Below, in pieces: positions 63,638 through 64,000 of a DNA stretch of 64,000 nt. This DNA comes from Catenovulum sediminis (GTDB lineage: Bacteria; Pseudomonadota; Gammaproteobacteria; Enterobacterales; Alteromonadaceae). The notes beneath the pieces are model-generated. The model made no database searches. It saw nothing but the letters and a program-made list of their open reading frames with translations, and was not told the DNA's origin. A program made the translations under genes and the position numbers. The first letter of the stretch is position 1, and each line of letters begins with the position of its first letter. The stretch is taken from the NCBI RefSeq assembly GCF_007289895.1, contig NZ_CP041661.1, positions 372,001 to 436,000 of the forward strand, written 5' to 3'.

Positions 63638-64000
63638 ATGATGCCGCGTAGCAAATTCTTTAGACAACAGCTACCAGATAAGTATCAAGACATAAACTAT
63701 TGGCCGTATCCGGCAATTGACAATGGTAGATTTAGTGACGCGCAATTATCAACTTTCAATATGAAAGCACAAGCAGTATCCATGTATTTTCGTGATGTGC
63801 CACTCGCAGATATTAAATCTTCCACAGGTATTGAAAACGCATATGTTGTGAGGTTGGTCAAGAAGTGCTTACAAGTTGATGACGACGGCAACATATATGG
63901 ATTTTGTGCACTATTACCATACTTTAGGGTAAAAAAATATCGACGGCAATCGACTACAAATATACAACCGCTAGTTTGTCGAGGTCTCAGCGGTGCTTTT
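63638..64000 (+). CDS. N-terminal part of a TniA/Mu-type DDE integrase (runs off the window)
   Basis: The frame from ATG 63638 (a second ATG follows) is open to the window end: 121 residues. AVSMYFRDVPLADIKSSTGI and ENAYVVRLVKKCLQ form a helix-turn-helix, followed by DDDGNIYGFCALLPYFRVKK and GLSGAF. This arrangement (HTH, then xxGRIYGFRALIPY) resembles the N terminus of TniA/TnsB-like transposase-integrases. The catalytic core lies outside the window, so the call rests on pattern only. Confidence 0.5.
   Translation, partial: MMPRSKFFRQQLPDKYQDINYWPYPAIDNGRFSDAQLSTFNMKAQAVSMYFRDVPLADIKSSTGIENAYVVRLVKKCLQVDDDGNIYGFCALLPYFRVKKYRRQSTTNIQPLVCRGLSGAF

Noticed and set aside
1-64000. rRNA or tRNA genes
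   Set aside because: No stretch with a tRNA-like end or conserved rRNA sequence was recognised by eye; a tRNA scan could still find one I missed.

Overview
The window looks like part of a secondary replicon (large plasmid or chromid) of a marine, seaweed-degrading gammaproteobacterium, most likely in the Alteromonadales. The basis is gene content: TonB-receptor-centred polysaccharide genes, three S1 sulfatases, a GH2 and a GH16 enzyme, a tryptophan-halogenase-like flavoprotein beside the receptor, and an iteron-type replication origin with its initiator. No rRNA or tRNA gene was recognised.

Bases 1-31,100 form a polysaccharide utilisation region, probably for a sulfated red-algal galactan (agar, porphyran or carrageenan type; inferred from GH2 + GH16 + sulfatases). 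It holds the 3' part of a GH2 enzyme, a DUF1080 lipoprotein, a membrane-anchored AraC regulator, an NHL-propeller protein, a PSCyt1/DUF1549/DUF1553 - DUF1501 - cytochrome c - cytochrome b561 cluster, a small secreted protein, the halogenase, a large Ig-like surface lipoprotein, a TonB-dependent receptor, three lipoprotein sulfatases, a ThuA-like protein, a GH16 lipoprotein and two further redox/propeller proteins. The PSCyt/DUF1501/DUF1080/ThuA set is typical of Planctomycetes and suggests periplasmic sugar oxidation. The DUF1501 and receptor genes each carry a frameshift that one missing G in a G run would explain.

Bases 31,100-35,100 are the replication module: a Rep initiator, about 0.7 kb of helically phased iterons, a second GATC-containing repeat class, two DnaA boxes, a Tus-family replication-fork-trap protein with an inverted-repeat pair in its promoter, and a ribbon-helix-helix-like protein. 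Bases 35,100-42,900 are ordinary accessory genes (sugar MFS, SemiSWEET, AraC regulator, dimeric dUTPase, LysE exporter, SDR, ExoP_C-like protein) plus a complete IS3-family element.

Bases 43,000-64,000 are a mosaic of insertion sequences and polymorphic-toxin cassettes. Five toxin C-terminal segments begin at the same DNA/protein junction (FGNALGNSI(V/I)EGM) and then diverge. Four of them are followed by an immunity-like gene, and there is also an orphan immunity gene and an unrelated REase-like toxin/immunity pair at the left. Two toxin reading frames are split by an IS3 element and an IS66 element, and removing each element with one copy of its target duplication restores the frame exactly. 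A second identical IS66 copy lies in opposite orientation 10 kb away inside an older IS3 remnant. The right end holds a parDE pair, scrambled toxin-antitoxin remnants and the start of a TniA/Mu-type integrase.
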